A stretch of 64,000 nt of DNA from Bacteroidota bacterium (GTDB lineage Bacteria; Bacteroidota; Bacteroidia; Flavobacteriales; Flavobacteriaceae), in contig JAJRPS010000002.1 of assembly GCA_024280635.1 (NCBI GenBank), forward strand, positions 1 to 64,000, given 5' to 3'. Made by a program: the position numbers and the translations under genes. The notes beneath the pieces were generated by a model. It searched no databases and was not told the DNA's origin. It saw nothing but the letters and a program-made list of their open reading frames with translations. The stretch's first letter is position 1; every line of letters begins with the position of its first letter. Shown here piece after piece: positions 7,666-16,872 of this stretch.

Positions 7666-8709
7666 ATGGATACTTCAAAAAAAATAGTAATCGGAATTTC
7701 AATAGGAGATTTAAACGGAATAGGGTCAGAAATTATTTTAAACACTTTTGCTGATGCAAGAATGTTTGATTTTTGTACTCCAGTTGTTTTTGCATCATAT
7801 AAAACAATGCAATATTTAAAAAAGCATTTTAATGCTCCTACGCACATTCAACGAGCAGATGATTTAGAAAATTTACGAGATAATAAACTAAATGTAATTG
7901 AAGTTTGGGACGAAGATTTTAATTTTAATTTTGGTCAAGAAGACGAAAAAGCAGGCGAGTTGTCTATACAATCTTTAAGGGCTGCAACATTAGCTTTAAA
8001 AGAAGATAAAGTAGATGCGCTACTTACAGCACCTATAAATAAATCAAATATTCAATCAGAAAATTTCTCATTTCCTGGTCATACCGATTATTTAGCACAA
8101 GAGTTAGAGGGGAGTCCATTGATGTTTATGGTTTCGGATAACTTAAAAGTAGGATTGTTAACCGACCATGTTGCCGTAAAAGATGTTGCAAAAACCATTA
8201 CACCTACACGTATTAGAAGTAAAATAATTACCATAAATGATTCTTTGAAAAAAGATTTTGGAGTTCGAAAACCGAAAATTGCAGTATTGGGTATCAATCC
8301 ACATTCAGGAGATAATGGCGTTATTGGGAAAGAAGATGATGCTGTTTTGAAACCAACCCTTCAGGAAATGAATGATAAAGGTATTCTGGTATACGGTCCA
8401 TATGCTGCTGATAGTTTTTTTGGGTCGGATAATTATCATCAATTTGATGCAATTGTAGCATCATACCATGATCAAGGGTTAATTCCTTTTAAAACACTAA
8501 CCTTTGGTAGTGGTGTCAATTATACTGCTGGGTTAAACAAGGTGCGTACCTCACCAGATCACGGTACTGCTTATGAAATTGCAGGACAAGGAAAAGCAAG
8601 TATAACCTCTTTTAAGCAAGCGTTGTTTACTGCTATTGAAATAGTAAAACACCGTGAAGAGTATAATGAGTTAACAAAAGACGTATTAAAGAAGAGAAGA
8701 AAGATATAA
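7666..8709 (+). CDS. pdxA: 4-hydroxythreonine-4-phosphate dehydrogenase
   Basis: A 347-residue NAD-dependent dehydrogenase of pyridoxal phosphate synthesis (DXP-dependent route), cytoplasmic. Landmarks: IGISIGDLNGIGSEI at the N-terminus, LTAPINKSNI, FPGHTDYLA with a metal His, ILGINPHSGDNG, then SYHDQGLIPFKTL and the C-terminal RTSPDHGTAYEIAG. Length is normal (about 330-350). It is divergent from ribE; the imperfect -7 candidate TAATTTTA at 7625-7632 could drive it. The next gene has its own promoter, so pdxA is probably monocistronic. Confidence 0.95.
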   Translation: MDTSKKIVIGISIGDLNGIGSEIILNTFADARMFDFCTPVVFASYKTMQYLKKHFNAPTHIQRADDLENLRDNKLNVIEVWDEDFNFNFGQEDEKAGELSIQSLRAATLALKEDKVDALLTAPINKSNIQSENFSFPGHTDYLAQELEGSPLMFMVSDNLKVGLLTDHVAVKDVAKTITPTRIRSKIITINDSLKKDFGVRKPKIAVLGINPHSGDNGVIGKEDDAVLKPTLQEMNDKGILVYGPYAADSFFGSDNYHQFDAIVASYHDQGLIPFKTLTFGSGVNYTAGLNKVRTSPDHGTAYEIAGQGKASITSFKQALFTAIEIVKHREEYNELTKDVLKKRRKI

Positions 8710-8752
8710 GCAAAAAAATGTTTATAAGGTTATGAATATAAAATAAAAGTTA

Positions 8753-8760
8753 TATATTTG
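8753..8760 (+). promoter_or_regulatory. -7 promoter element of the DUF177-rpmF unit (TATATTTG)
   Basis: A perfect TAnnTTTG match followed by C. It overlaps an in-frame TTG at 8758, which therefore cannot be the translational start and helps place the start at ATG 8785. Confidence 0.65.
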
Positions 8761-8784
8761 CCCGCTCAAAACTTTGTTTTTCAG

Positions 8785-9315
8785 ATGAAAGAGATGAATG
8801 TATATCAAATTCCTTTTACAGGATTAAAAGAAGGAAAACACAATTTTGAGTTTAACGTAAAAAACACGTTCTTTTTACATTTTGGTTATGAGGAGTTTAA
8901 TAGCTCTAATATTACGGTGCACTTAGTATTAAATAAAACGGCAACCATGATGGAATTAACATTTGCTGCAACAGGAAGTGTTAGTATTAATTGTGATGTC
9001 ACTAATGAGCCTTTTGATCAAAAAATAGATTCCAGTTTAGACTTAGTTGTGAAATTTGGATCTGTTTTTAATGATGAAAATGATGATTTGCTAATTTTAC
9101 CACATGGAGAATTTGAGGTAGCAGTACAGCAATACATTTATGAAATGATTGTGTTGTCAATACCAGTAAAAAGAGTACACCCAGGTATTGCAGACGGTAG
9201 TTTGCAATCTGAAATGTTAACCAAAATAAAAGAATACAGCGGAGAAAATAAAAAAGAAGAGGATCAAATTGACCCTCGTTGGAATAAATTAAAGAATCTA
9301 TTAACAGATAAATAA
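8785..9315 (+). CDS. DUF177 (YceD-family) protein
   Basis: A 176-residue protein with the DUF177 core: IPFTGLKEGKHNFEFNV near the N-terminus, VNLxLxK-like VHLVLNKTATMMEL, a single Cys in SINCDVTNEPF, and the C-terminal DPRWNKLKNL signature of Bacteroidota members. The family is nearly always encoded directly before rpmF; plant and bacterial members are linked to 23S rRNA accumulation. Here it is 8 bp before rpmF, so they are co-transcribed. The start at 8785 (or 8794) was chosen because the upstream alternative lies in the promoter. Confidence 0.85.
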   Translation: MKEMNVYQIPFTGLKEGKHNFEFNVKNTFFLHFGYEEFNSSNITVHLVLNKTATMMELTFAATGSVSINCDVTNEPFDQKIDSSLDLVVKFGSVFNDENDDLLILPHGEFEVAVQQYIYEMIVLSIPVKRVHPGIADGSLQSEMLTKIKEYSGENKKEEDQIDPRWNKLKNLLTDK

Positions 9316-9323
9316 TATAGAAA

Positions 9324-9527
9324 ATGGCGCATCCTAAAAGAAAAATATCGAAAACAAGAAGAGATAAAAGAAGAACACATTACAAGGCAACTGTACCGCA
9401 AATAGCAACTTGCCCAACAACAGGTGAAGCTCACTTATATCATAGAGCACACTGGTTTGAAGGAAAATTATACCATAGAGGTCAAGTTTTAATTGACAAC
9501 TCTGTAGAAGAAGAATTAGTAGACTAA
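9324..9527 (+). CDS. rpmF: 50S ribosomal protein L32
   Basis: A 67-residue ribosomal protein of the large subunit. The N-terminus [19 protein letters not shown] is highly characteristic. It keeps one Cys ([12 protein letters not shown]) and lacks the paired CxxC knuckles of zinc-binding L32, so it is the zinc-free type, as usual in Flavobacteriia. It is co-transcribed with the DUF177 gene, and a hairpin terminator follows. fabH, accB and accC come next, the widespread rpmF-fab linkage. Confidence 0.97.
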   Translation: MAHPKRKISKTRRDKRRTHYKATVPQIATCPTTGEAHLYHRAHWFEGKLYHRGQVLIDNSVEEELVD

Positions 9528-9557
9528 ATTTTATAGTACTACTTTGTCATAGACGTT

Positions 9558-9587
9558 AAAAAAACTCTCATTTTTGAGGGTTTTTTT
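9558..9587 (+). terminator. Intrinsic terminator after rpmF
   Basis: Stem AAAAAAACTCTCA with TGAGGGTTTTTTT, one G-T pair, followed by a T run. Confidence 0.75.
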
Positions 9588-9886
9588 GCATATAAGTGTA
9601 TTTGCATTTTAATAATAACGTCCTATTTTAAAAGATGAGGTTAAAAGTAATATTATAATATTTTAAAATCGCCCCTAAACACAAGTTTATAAGGCGTTAC
9701 CCTTTTAAAGGATAAAGTTTTGCTGCAAAAATTTAAGTAATGAAACCTTTTTACCTGTCGTAATATGATTAAAAAAGTGGTTAATAATTTTTATATCTCT
9801 TAAAAAGAAGGTATTTTGCACTACTTTTTGAACAAAAAAAGATAAAAGCCAATTTTTTATTTTCTTTTTAAACAAAAAACTAAAAA
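9588..9886. other. Gene-free stretch before fabH
   Basis: Together with the rpmF terminator this gap is about 360 bp, one of the largest in the window. It is very AT-rich. No open frame longer than a few codons with a plausible start was seen, and no structured RNA was recognised. It holds a weak promoter-like TATTTTG at 9812-9818, one base short of TAnnTTTG, which could serve fabH. Confidence 0.5.
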
Positions 9887-10885
9887 ATGACTAAAATTAC
9901 TGCAGCAATAACAGCAGTCGGGGCACACGTTCCAGACGATGTATTAACCAACCAGATATTGGAAACATTGGTAGATACAAATGACGAATGGATTACCTCC
10001 CGTACCGGTATTAAAGAACGTAGAATTCTTAAAGAAGAAGGTAAAGGAACATCTTATCTTGCTATAAAATCCGCTGAAAATTTAATTCAAAAAACTAAAT
10101 TAGACCCAAAAGAAATTGACTTAGTAATTGTAGCCAGCGTATCTAATGATATGCCTGTAGCTGCAACAGCTGTTTATGTAGCTACAGAAATAGGTGCCAC
10201 AAATGCATTTGCATATGATTTACAAGCTGCTTGTTCAGGTTTCTTATATGGCATGTCAACTGCAGCAGCGTACATAGAATCAGGTAGATACAAGAAAATA
10301 CTCTTAATAGGTGCTGATAAAATGTCGTCTATAATTGATTATACCGATCGTACAACCGCAATTATTTTTGGTGATGGAGCAGGAGCAGTACTTTTTGAAC
10401 CCAATACAGAAGGCTTAGGATTGCAAGATGAATTTATGAGAAGTGATGGTGTAGGAAGACACTTTTTGAAAATAGAAGCAGGGGGCTCTATGCTTCCAGC
10501 GTCTATAGAAACGGTTACTAATAGACAGCATTTTGTAAAACAAGAAGGAAAACAAGTATTTAAATATGCAGTTACCAATATGGCTGATGTTAGTGAAATC
10601 ATTATGAAAAGAAACAACCTATCTCATGATGATGTAGACTGGTTAGTTGCCCATCAAGCAAACAAACGCATCATTGATGCTACAGCAAACAGAATGGGTG
10701 TTAGTGAAGAAAAAGTATTAATGAATATTCAAAAATACGGTAATACCACTTCAGCAACATTACCTTTGTTATTAAGTGATTTTGAGAAAAAATTTAAAAA
10801 AGGAGATACCTTAATATTTGCTGCTTTTGGTGGTGGATTCACATGGGGATCTATTTATTTAAAATGGGCATATAATTCAAATTAA
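9887..10885 (+). CDS. fabH: Beta-ketoacyl-ACP synthase III
   Basis: A 332-residue condensing enzyme that starts fatty-acid synthesis from acetyl- or branched acyl-CoA and malonyl-ACP. The triad is visible: Cys116 in QAACSGFLYG, His in VAHQANKRI and Asn in KYGNTTSAT. The C-terminal AFGGGFTWGSIYLKW is typical. NDEWITSRTGIKERR near residues 31-45 is the CoA-binding segment. It is followed 22 bp later by accB, so initiation and malonyl-CoA supply are co-transcribed. The leader may carry a weak promoter. Confidence 0.96.
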   Translation: MTKITAAITAVGAHVPDDVLTNQILETLVDTNDEWITSRTGIKERRILKEEGKGTSYLAIKSAENLIQKTKLDPKEIDLVIVASVSNDMPVAATAVYVATEIGATNAFAYDLQAACSGFLYGMSTAAAYIESGRYKKILLIGADKMSSIIDYTDRTTAIIFGDGAGAVLFEPNTEGLGLQDEFMRSDGVGRHFLKIEAGGSMLPASIETVTNRQHFVKQEGKQVFKYAVTNMADVSEIIMKRNNLSHDDVDWLVAHQANKRIIDATANRMGVSEEKVLMNIQKYGNTTSATLPLLLSDFEKKFKKGDTLIFAAFGGGFTWGSIYLKWAYNSN

Positions 10886-10907
10886 AAAAAACTAAAACAA
10901 CAATATT

Positions 10908-11384
10908 ATGGATTTAAAAGAAATTCAAAACTTAATTAAATTTGTAGCTAAATCAGGTGCAAGCGAAGTTAAATTAGAAATGGAAGACATCAAAATTACC
11001 ATTAAAACTGGTGATGGCGAAAATACAACTATTGTGCAGCAAATGCCAATGGGAACACCTATGATGGCAGCAGCTCCAGTAGCAGCAGCCCCTACTCCAG
11101 TAGTAGCAGAAGAAGCAGTAGCGTCTAGAGATGATGACTCTAAATACATTACCGTAAAATCACCAATTATTGGAACATTTTACCGCAAACCCTCTCCTGA
11201 TAAACCTAACTTTGCAGAAGTAGGGCAAACTATTGCAGAAGGTGATGTGTTATGTATTATAGAAGCAATGAAATTATTTAACGAAATAGAATCAGAAGTA
11301 TCTGGTAAAATTGTTAAAATATTAGTAGACGATGCTTCTCCTGTAGAATTTGATCAACCATTGTTTTTAGTAGATCCATCTTAA
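10908..11384 (+). CDS. accB: Biotin carboxyl carrier protein of acetyl-CoA carboxylase
   Basis: A 158-residue carrier. An N-terminal dimerisation region ([24 protein letters not shown]) is joined by an Ala/Pro linker (residues about 45-75) to a biotinyl domain with EAMKLF, in which Lys122 is the biotinylated residue. It carries carboxybiotin between AccC and the carboxyltransferase. Length is normal. It lies between fabH and accC; the 46-bp gap to accC contains a perfect inverted repeat. Confidence 0.96.
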   Translation: MDLKEIQNLIKFVAKSGASEVKLEMEDIKITIKTGDGENTTIVQQMPMGTPMMAAAPVAAAPTPVVAEEAVASRDDDSKYITVKSPIIGTFYRKPSPDKPNFAEVGQTIAEGDVLCIIEAMKLFNEIESEVSGKIVKILVDDASPVEFDQPLFLVDPS

Positions 11385-11391
11385 AAATTCA

Positions 11392-11411
11392 GAATTCAGA
11401 ACTCTGAATTC
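11392..11411. repeat. Perfect 9-bp inverted repeat between accB and accC
   Basis: GAATTCAGA and TCTGAATTC are separated by AC. The left arm is preceded by another copy of ATTCAGA. There is no T run, so it is not a classical terminator. It might be an mRNA processing or stability hairpin, or a small repeat element. Confidence 0.6.
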
Positions 11412-11430
11412 ATAATTTAATTAATAAGTT

Positions 11431-12789
11431 ATGTTTAAAAAAATATTAATTGCCAATAGAGGCGAAATAGCACTGCGTATTATCAGAACCTGTAGAGAAA
11501 TGGGTATCAAATCTGTTGCAGTATACTCAAAAGCAGATGCAGATAGTTTACATGTAAAATTTGCAGATGAAGCCGTTTGTATTGGTCCAGCACCCAGTAA
11601 TCAATCCTACTTGGTGATGTCAAATATTATTGCCGCAGCAGAAATTACAAATGCAGATGCCATACATCCTGGATACGGATTCTTATCTGAAAATGCTAAA
11701 TTTTCAAGAATTTGTGACGAGCACAATATTAAGTTTATTGGAGCTTCAGGTGATATGATTGACCGAATGGGAGATAAAGCCAATGCAAAAACAACCATGA
11801 TTGAAGCTGGTGTGCCTTGTGTACCAGGTAGTGAAGGAACTATTGAAACCTTTGAAGATTGTGTAAAAATAGCTAAAGAAACAGGATATCCCGTAATGCT
11901 AAAAGCTTCTGCTGGAGGTGGAGGTAAAGGTATGCGTGCTGTTTGGAAACCAGAAGATTTAAAAGAGGCATGGGATTCTGCACGTCAAGAATCAATGGCA
12001 GCTTTTAACAATAATGAAATGTATATGGAAAAGCTTATTGAAGAGCCTCGTCATATTGAAATTCAAATTATTGGTGATTCTAATGGTAAAGCATGTCACT
12101 TATCTGAAAGAGATTGCTCAGTTCAACGTCGTCATCAAAAATTAACAGAAGAAACTCCTTCTCCTTTTATGACAGATGAATTGCGTGATAAAATGGGAGT
12201 GGCAGCAATAAAAGCAGCAGAATATATTAAATATGAAGGTGCAGGTACCGTAGAGTTTTTAGTAGATAAACATAGAAATTTCTACTTTATGGAAATGAAC
12301 ACTCGGATACAAGTAGAGCACCCTATTACTGAACAAGTAGTAGATCATGATTTAATACGTGAACAAATATTAGTAGCGGCAGGTGTTAAAATTTCAGGTA
12401 AAAATTATTTACCAAAATTACATGCTATTGAGTGTCGTATTAATGCAGAAGATCCATATAATGACTTCCGTCCATCACCAGGAGTAATTACAACTTTACA
12501 TGCTCCAGGAGGACATGGAGTGCGTTTAGATACTCATGTATACGCAGGGTATATGATACCGCCAAATTACGATTCAATGATTGCGAAATTGATTACCACT
12601 GCGCAAACACGTGAAGAGGCTATTGCAAAAATGAAACGTGCATTAGATGAGTTTGTTATTGAAGGTATTAAAACAACAATACCATTTCATAGACAATTAA
12701 TGGATGATCCAGCTTATGTTGCAGGAGAATATACAACTGCTTTTATGGATACTTTTGAAATGAAGAAACCAAGTGAAAGTACCATTTAA
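11431..12789 (+). CDS. accC: Biotin carboxylase subunit of acetyl-CoA carboxylase
   Basis: A 452-residue ATP-grasp enzyme that carboxylates the biotin on AccB using ATP and bicarbonate. It shows [29 protein letters not shown], the glycine-rich ATP loop [40 protein letters not shown] and the catalytic Arg region ECRINAEDP. Length matches AccC (about 450), not the longer propionyl/pyruvate carboxylases. It is the last gene of the fabH-accB-accC unit, with a strong terminator after it. Confidence 0.96.
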   Translation: MFKKILIANRGEIALRIIRTCREMGIKSVAVYSKADADSLHVKFADEAVCIGPAPSNQSYLVMSNIIAAAEITNADAIHPGYGFLSENAKFSRICDEHNIKFIGASGDMIDRMGDKANAKTTMIEAGVPCVPGSEGTIETFEDCVKIAKETGYPVMLKASAGGGGKGMRAVWKPEDLKEAWDSARQESMAAFNNNEMYMEKLIEEPRHIEIQIIGDSNGKACHLSERDCSVQRRHQKLTEETPSPFMTDELRDKMGVAAIKAAEYIKYEGAGTVEFLVDKHRNFYFMEMNTRIQVEHPITEQVVDHDLIREQILVAAGVKISGKNYLPKLHAIECRINAEDPYNDFRPSPGVITTLHAPGGHGVRLDTHVYAGYMIPPNYDSMIAKLITTAQTREEAIAKMKRALDEFVIEGIKTTIPFHRQLMDDPAYVAGEYTTAFMDTFEMKKPSESTI

Positions 12790-12812
12790 GAATATAAAAT
12801 AAAATTTGAAAT

Positions 12813-12842
12813 AAAAAAGCCCCTCTATGTAGGGGCTTTTTT
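12813..12842 (+). terminator. Intrinsic terminator after accC
   Basis: Stem AAAAAAGCCCCT with AGGGGCTTTTTT around a short loop. Confidence 0.9.
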
Positions 12843-13005
12843 AATATATTTAACCTGTCACAACCTATAAATATAAGTTGCTGGGAACAAAAATAAACCT
12901 GTTGTAAAACAAGTATCTAACCATGTATATTGCGATATTTGTTTAGGTGGTATGGGTTGTTATTGGGAGTTTAATAGGTGAAAAATTAGTAATATTAAGT
13001 ACAAC

Positions 13006-13455
13006 ATGAACATTAAAAAACAATTATATACCGAATCTTTAAATTTTGTAAAAAAACGATATACCGAAACACAAAAGCTTATTAATGAAATACAAAATGC
13101 ACTATTATCAGAAACAAAAAGTAGCGCAGGTGATAAGCATGAAACGGGTAGAGCAATGTTACAAATAGAAAGAGAAAAAGTAGGAAATCAGTTTATAGAA
13201 ATTGAAAGATTACAACAAATTTTACAACGAATTGATCTTAAAAAAAACACAACCAAAACATGTTTAGGTAGTTTAGTGATTACTACTAATGGAACTTATT
13301 TTATAGCTATTGGTAGAGGGGTGGTAACCGTAAATAACCAAAATTATTTTGTAATAGGAGTACATTCTCCTATCGGAACATTGCTTTTAGGGAAACAAAA
13401 AGGCGATGTTTTTACTTTTAACAACAAAAAAATAGAAATTTTAGAGCTGCAATAA
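13006..13455 (+). CDS. GreA/GreB-like coiled-coil protein
   Basis: A 149-residue protein. The N-terminal half is a predicted coiled-coil hairpin containing ETKSSAGDKHETGRAM. The C-terminal half is a small beta domain ending SPIGTLLLGKQKGDVF, which resembles the SPxGxALLGKxxGD signature of the GreA/GreB C-terminal domain. Relatives in flavobacteria are often labelled 3-oxoacyl-ACP synthase, probably from neighbourhood, although nothing of that fold is present; here it also follows the fab/acc genes. A role on RNA polymerase is inferred from fold only. The coiled-coil tip differs from the catalytic acidic pair of GreA, so cleavage stimulation cannot be assumed. Confidence 0.65.
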   Translation: MNIKKQLYTESLNFVKKRYTETQKLINEIQNALLSETKSSAGDKHETGRAMLQIEREKVGNQFIEIERLQQILQRIDLKKNTTKTCLGSLVITTNGTYFIAIGRGVVTVNNQNYFVIGVHSPIGTLLLGKQKGDVFTFNNKKIEILELQ

Positions 13456-13540
13456 AAAACTGAATTTAGGTTTAAAGCAATTACCCCTACTAGATTATAA
13501 ACCTGGTGGGGGATTGTTAATTATAAGGTGAGTTGTTTTT

Positions 13541-13882
13541 TTAACCAAAAAAGCAGTGGTGTGCATCTTTTTCAATAACTTTAATTAATTCTGATAAATG
13601 GGTGGACTCCATAAAAGGCTCATAGCCTTCCCATTTATTATTAGCCTTTTTCCAATAAAGTTTCCAGACATTTTTCGATTTAAAATAACGTATTCTAGCA
13701 AATGGATATTCCTTTTTTTCTTCAGGTTTTATCCAGTCAGGTCTAATTTCAAATAATTCAAAAAGACCTATTTTATTAAAAGAATATCCCATATCTACTT
13801 CCTTTCTGATTTCTAAATCTTCAGGTCTAATAGATTTTATGTAGGCTTTCACAGTAGCTTCATTAATATTGATAACGGACAT
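13541..13882 (-). CDS. DUF3024 family protein
   Basis: A 113-residue cytoplasmic protein with the DUF3024 pattern: IRPEDLEIRKEVDMGY, FEIRPDWxxPEEKKE, ARIRYFKSKNVWKLYW, WEGYEP and the C-terminal EKDAHHCFFG. Similar stand-alone proteins are common in bacteria; the function is unknown. It is on the same strand as leuS but downstream of it, 15 bp after the leuS stop, so it may be co-transcribed with leuS. Confidence 0.8.
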   Translation of the reverse strand: MSVININEATVKAYIKSIRPEDLEIRKEVDMGYSFNKIGLFELFEIRPDWIKPEEKKEYPFARIRYFKSKNVWKLYWKKANNKWEGYEPFMESTHLSELIKVIEKDAHHCFFG

Positions 13883-13897
13883 AATTTCACATTTTTT

Positions 13898-16753
13898 TCA
13901 CCCTACCAAGTTAATAATTTTACCAGGTACTACAATTACTTTTTTAGGAGCACGTCCATCCAATTGCTTAATGGTGCGTTCATCTTCCATAACTATTTTT
14001 TCCAATTCATCTTTGGTTAAATCTAAGGATAGCTCCAGAGTAAATTTCATTTTTCCATTAAAAGAAATAGGATATACTTTAGTGCTTTCTATTAAATATT
14101 TTTCTTCAAAAACAGGAAAAGAAGCGGTTGAAATAGATTCGTTGTTTCCTAATTTACTCCATAATTCCTCAGCAATATGTGGTGCATACGGTGAAATTAA
14201 AACAGCTAAATCTTGTAAAATAGCTTTGCTGGCACATTTTTGAGTCGTCAATTCATTTACGCAAATCATAAAGGTAGAAACCGAAGTGTTAAAGCTAAAA
14301 CGCTCAATATCTTCCACCACTTTTTTAATGGTTTTATGTAAGGTTTTTAAATTGTCTTTTGTAGGCTCTGTATCCGTAACTTTTAAGTCGTTTTCGCTTA
14401 CATATAACTTCCACATCTTCTTTAAAAAGTTGTGTACTCCTGTAATACCGGCGGTATTCCAAGGTTTCGCTTGTTCTAAAGGCCCTAAAAACATTTCGTA
14501 TAAACGCAGCGTATCGGCACCATATTGTTCTGATATTTCATCAGGGTTCACAATATTGTACTTTGATTTAGACATTTTTTCAACCTCACGACCAACAATA
14601 TATTTATCGTTATCACCTTCAATAATTTCTCCATTATCACCTATAAAAATAGCATCTCTATAATCTTGATTTAAAGGATGATTTCTAAAACACTCTATAT
14701 CTAATTCATTAGAAGCGTTTACTAAAGAAACATCTACGTGTAGTGGTATCACTTTGTGATTTTTAATTAAGCCTTTAGAAATGAATTTGTTTTCACCATC
14801 TATACGATACACAAAAGCACTCGTGCCTAAAATCATCCCTTGATTAATCATTTTTTTAAACGGTTCATCAACGGGTACAAAGTTTCTGTCGTGTAAAAAT
14901 TTTGTCCAAAAACGGGAGTACAATAAATGCCCTGTTGCGTGCTCACTACCGCCAATGTATAAATCTACATTTTGCCAATAGTCTAACGCTTCTTTACTTG
15001 CAAATTCGGTTTGATTTTGCGCATCCATATAACGGAACATATACCAACTACTTCCTGCCCACCCAGGCATGGTGTTGAGTTCTAAGGGAAAAACATTATT
15101 TGACTTCTCGACTGCGCTCGAAGAGACAACGGTATTTGTATTCGTATCCCAAGCCCAAACGGTTGCGTTACCTAAAGGTGGCTCTCCTGTTTCAGTTGGT
15201 AAATATTTTTCTACTTCTGGTAATGCTATTGGTAAATGTTTGGCGTCAATCATTTGTGGCATTCCGTCTTTATAATATACTGGGAAAGGTTCTCCCCAAT
15301 AACGCTGACGAGAAAATACAGCATCACGTAAACGGTATTGTATTTTTCCTTTTCCTTTTCCTATTTTTTCTAATTCGTAAATCGCTAATTTCCCTGCTTT
15401 CTTTGCCTTTAATCCGTTTAAGAAATCGGAATTTGTGATGGTTACATTTTTGTCTGCACAAGCTTGCTCGCTAATATCTACGCCTTCTAAAATATTCGGA
15501 ATCTCAATATCAAAATGCTTTGCGAAATCATAATCACGTTGGTCACCACAAGGTACTGCCATTACGGCTCCTGTACCATAGCTAGCTAAAACGTAATCAC
15601 CAATCCAAATAGGAATTAATTTTTTAGTAAACGGATGTTCAGCATAGGCACCTGTAAATACACCACTAATGGTTTTTACATCTGCCATACGTTCACGTTC
15701 GCTACGTTTTGCTGTTGCTTTTATATATGCTTCAACCGCTTCTTTTTGTTCATCCGTTACAATTTCCGACACTAATTCGTGCTCTGGAGCAAGTGTCATA
15801 AAAGATACTCCAAAAATAGTATCAGGTCTTGTAGTAAAAACTTCAATGAATTTTTCTGAATTTTGAATTCCGAATTTCACTTCTGCACCAACGGATTTAC
15901 CTATCCAGTTACGCTGAATTTCTTTTATAGAATCTGTCCAGTCTAAAGCTTCTTGGTTGTAATCAATACCATTAAGTAAGCGCTCTGCGTAGGCAGAAAT
16001 TCGCATACTCCATTGTGTCATTTTTTTACGTACTACTTCGTGTCCTCCACGTTCTGATACGCCGTTTATAATTTCGTCATTTGCTAAAACGGTACCTAAT
16101 TTTGGACACCAGTTTACTTCTGTTTCTGCTAAAAAGGTTAAACGATATTGTAATAAAATTTCTTGTTGTTTCTTATTGTCAAAAACATTCCATTCTTCTG
16201 CTGAAAAAGAAACAATATCCGCATCACAGTCGGCATTTACGGTAGTGTTTCCAGAGGTTTCAAAAACAGCAACCAAAGTACTGATGTCTTCTGCCTTATC
16301 AGTATCTTTATTATACCAAGAGTTGAATAACTGAATAAAAACCCACTGCGTGTACTTGTAATAATCGGAATTTGAGGTACGTACTTCACGAGACCAATCA
16401 AAAGAAAAACCTATTTTATCTAACTGCTCACGATAGTGTTTTATATTGGTTTCTGTAGTTACTGCTGGATGTTGACCTGTTTGTATGGCGTATTGTTCTG
16501 CAGGCAAACCAAAACTATCATACCCTTGCGGATGCAATACATTAAATCCTTGATGACGCTTGTACCTTGCAACAATATCACTTGCAATGTACCCTAACGG
16601 ATGCCCAACGTGTAACCCTGCTCCACTTGGATATGGAAACATATCCAACACATAGTATTTTTCTTTATCGGAATTATTTTGTGCTTGAAAGGTTTTGTTT
16701 TCAGCCCAATATTTTTGCCAATTGGCTTCTATTTCGTTGAAATTGTATTGCAT
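13898..16753 (-). CDS. leuS: Leucyl-tRNA synthetase
   Basis: A 951-residue class I synthetase that charges tRNA-Leu. It shows the HIGH-type motif in PYPSGAGLHVGHPLGY (residues about 41-56), the CP1 editing domain (TTRPDTIFGVSF, GTGAVMAVPCGDQRDYDF), the MPGWAGSSWYMFRYM segment and KMSKSKYN. Length is long because of insertions usual in Bacteroidota LeuRS. The start is set at ATG 16753 (MQYNFNEIEANW): an in-frame TTG 24 bp upstream lies within the promoter. An odd stretch, residues about 541-552 (VVSSSAVEKSN), is encoded by DNA that looks like a dispersed intergenic repeat. Confidence 0.96.
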   Translation of the reverse strand: MQYNFNEIEANWQKYWAENKTFQAQNNSDKEKYYVLDMFPYPSGAGLHVGHPLGYIASDIVARYKRHQGFNVLHPQGYDSFGLPAEQYAIQTGQHPAVTTETNIKHYREQLDKIGFSFDWSREVRTSNSDYYKYTQWVFIQLFNSWYNKDTDKAEDISTLVAVFETSGNTTVNADCDADIVSFSAEEWNVFDNKKQQEILLQYRLTFLAETEVNWCPKLGTVLANDEIINGVSERGGHEVVRKKMTQWSMRISAYAERLLNGIDYNQEALDWTDSIKEIQRNWIGKSVGAEVKFGIQNSEKFIEVFTTRPDTIFGVSFMTLAPEHELVSEIVTDEQKEAVEAYIKATAKRSERERMADVKTISGVFTGAYAEHPFTKKLIPIWIGDYVLASYGTGAVMAVPCGDQRDYDFAKHFDIEIPNILEGVDISEQACADKNVTITNSDFLNGLKAKKAGKLAIYELEKIGKGKGKIQYRLRDAVFSRQRYWGEPFPVYYKDGMPQMIDAKHLPIALPEVEKYLPTETGEPPLGNATVWAWDTNTNTVVSSSAVEKSNNVFPLELNTMPGWAGSSWYMFRYMDAQNQTEFASKEALDYWQNVDLYIGGSEHATGHLLYSRFWTKFLHDRNFVPVDEPFKKMINQGMILGTSAFVYRIDGENKFISKGLIKNHKVIPLHVDVSLVNASNELDIECFRNHPLNQDYRDAIFIGDNGEIIEGDNDKYIVGREVEKMSKSKYNIVNPDEISEQYGADTLRLYEMFLGPLEQAKPWNTAGITGVHNFLKKMWKLYVSENDLKVTDTEPTKDNLKTLHKTIKKVVEDIERFSFNTSVSTFMICVNELTTQKCASKAILQDLAVLISPYAPHIAEELWSKLGNNESISTASFPVFEEKYLIESTKVYPISFNGKMKFTLELSLDLTKDELEKIVMEDERTIKQLDGRAPKKVIVVPGKIINLVG
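15101..15129. repeat. Dispersed-repeat-like sequence inside leuS
   Basis: The segment centred on CTCGACTGCGCTCGA (15108-15122) resembles the short imperfect palindrome often scattered between genes in Flavobacteriia (TTCGAGCGCAGTCGAGAA type). Its GC-rich core stands out in AT-rich DNA. In leuS it is in frame. No second copy was found in this window, so the repeat identity is from memory of the clade. Confidence 0.5.
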
Positions 16754-16774
16754 TTGTTTATTTTTTATAAGTCG

Positions 16775-16782
16775 CAAATTTA
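16775..16782 (-). promoter_or_regulatory. -7 promoter element of leuS (TAAATTTG)
   Basis: A perfect TAnnTTTG match, 21 bp upstream of the chosen leuS ATG. It overlaps the alternative TTG codon and argues against it as a start. Confidence 0.6.
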
Positions 16783-16872
16783 CGGTTAATACCCGAAAGG
16801 TAAAAGTTTAGTTAATTTAATTATTAGTTAAGCTGATATTTGTTATTTTTACACCTTATTGCAAACATTTTT

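Noticed and set aside
8758-8784. TTG start extending the DUF177 protein
   Set aside because: The codon lies inside a perfect TAnnTTTG promoter element; ATG 8785 fits the family start.
13486-13526. Possible terminator with CCCC/GGGG stem after the GreA-like gene
   Set aside because: The stem is short and interrupted and has no T run on either side.
15847-15885. AATTC-rich stretch in leuS resembling the accB-accC repeat
   Set aside because: It encodes FGIQNSEKFIEVF at normal family length, so chance composition is sufficient.
16754-16777. TTG start extending leuS
   Set aside because: It overlaps the leuS -7 element and adds residues not found in LeuRS.
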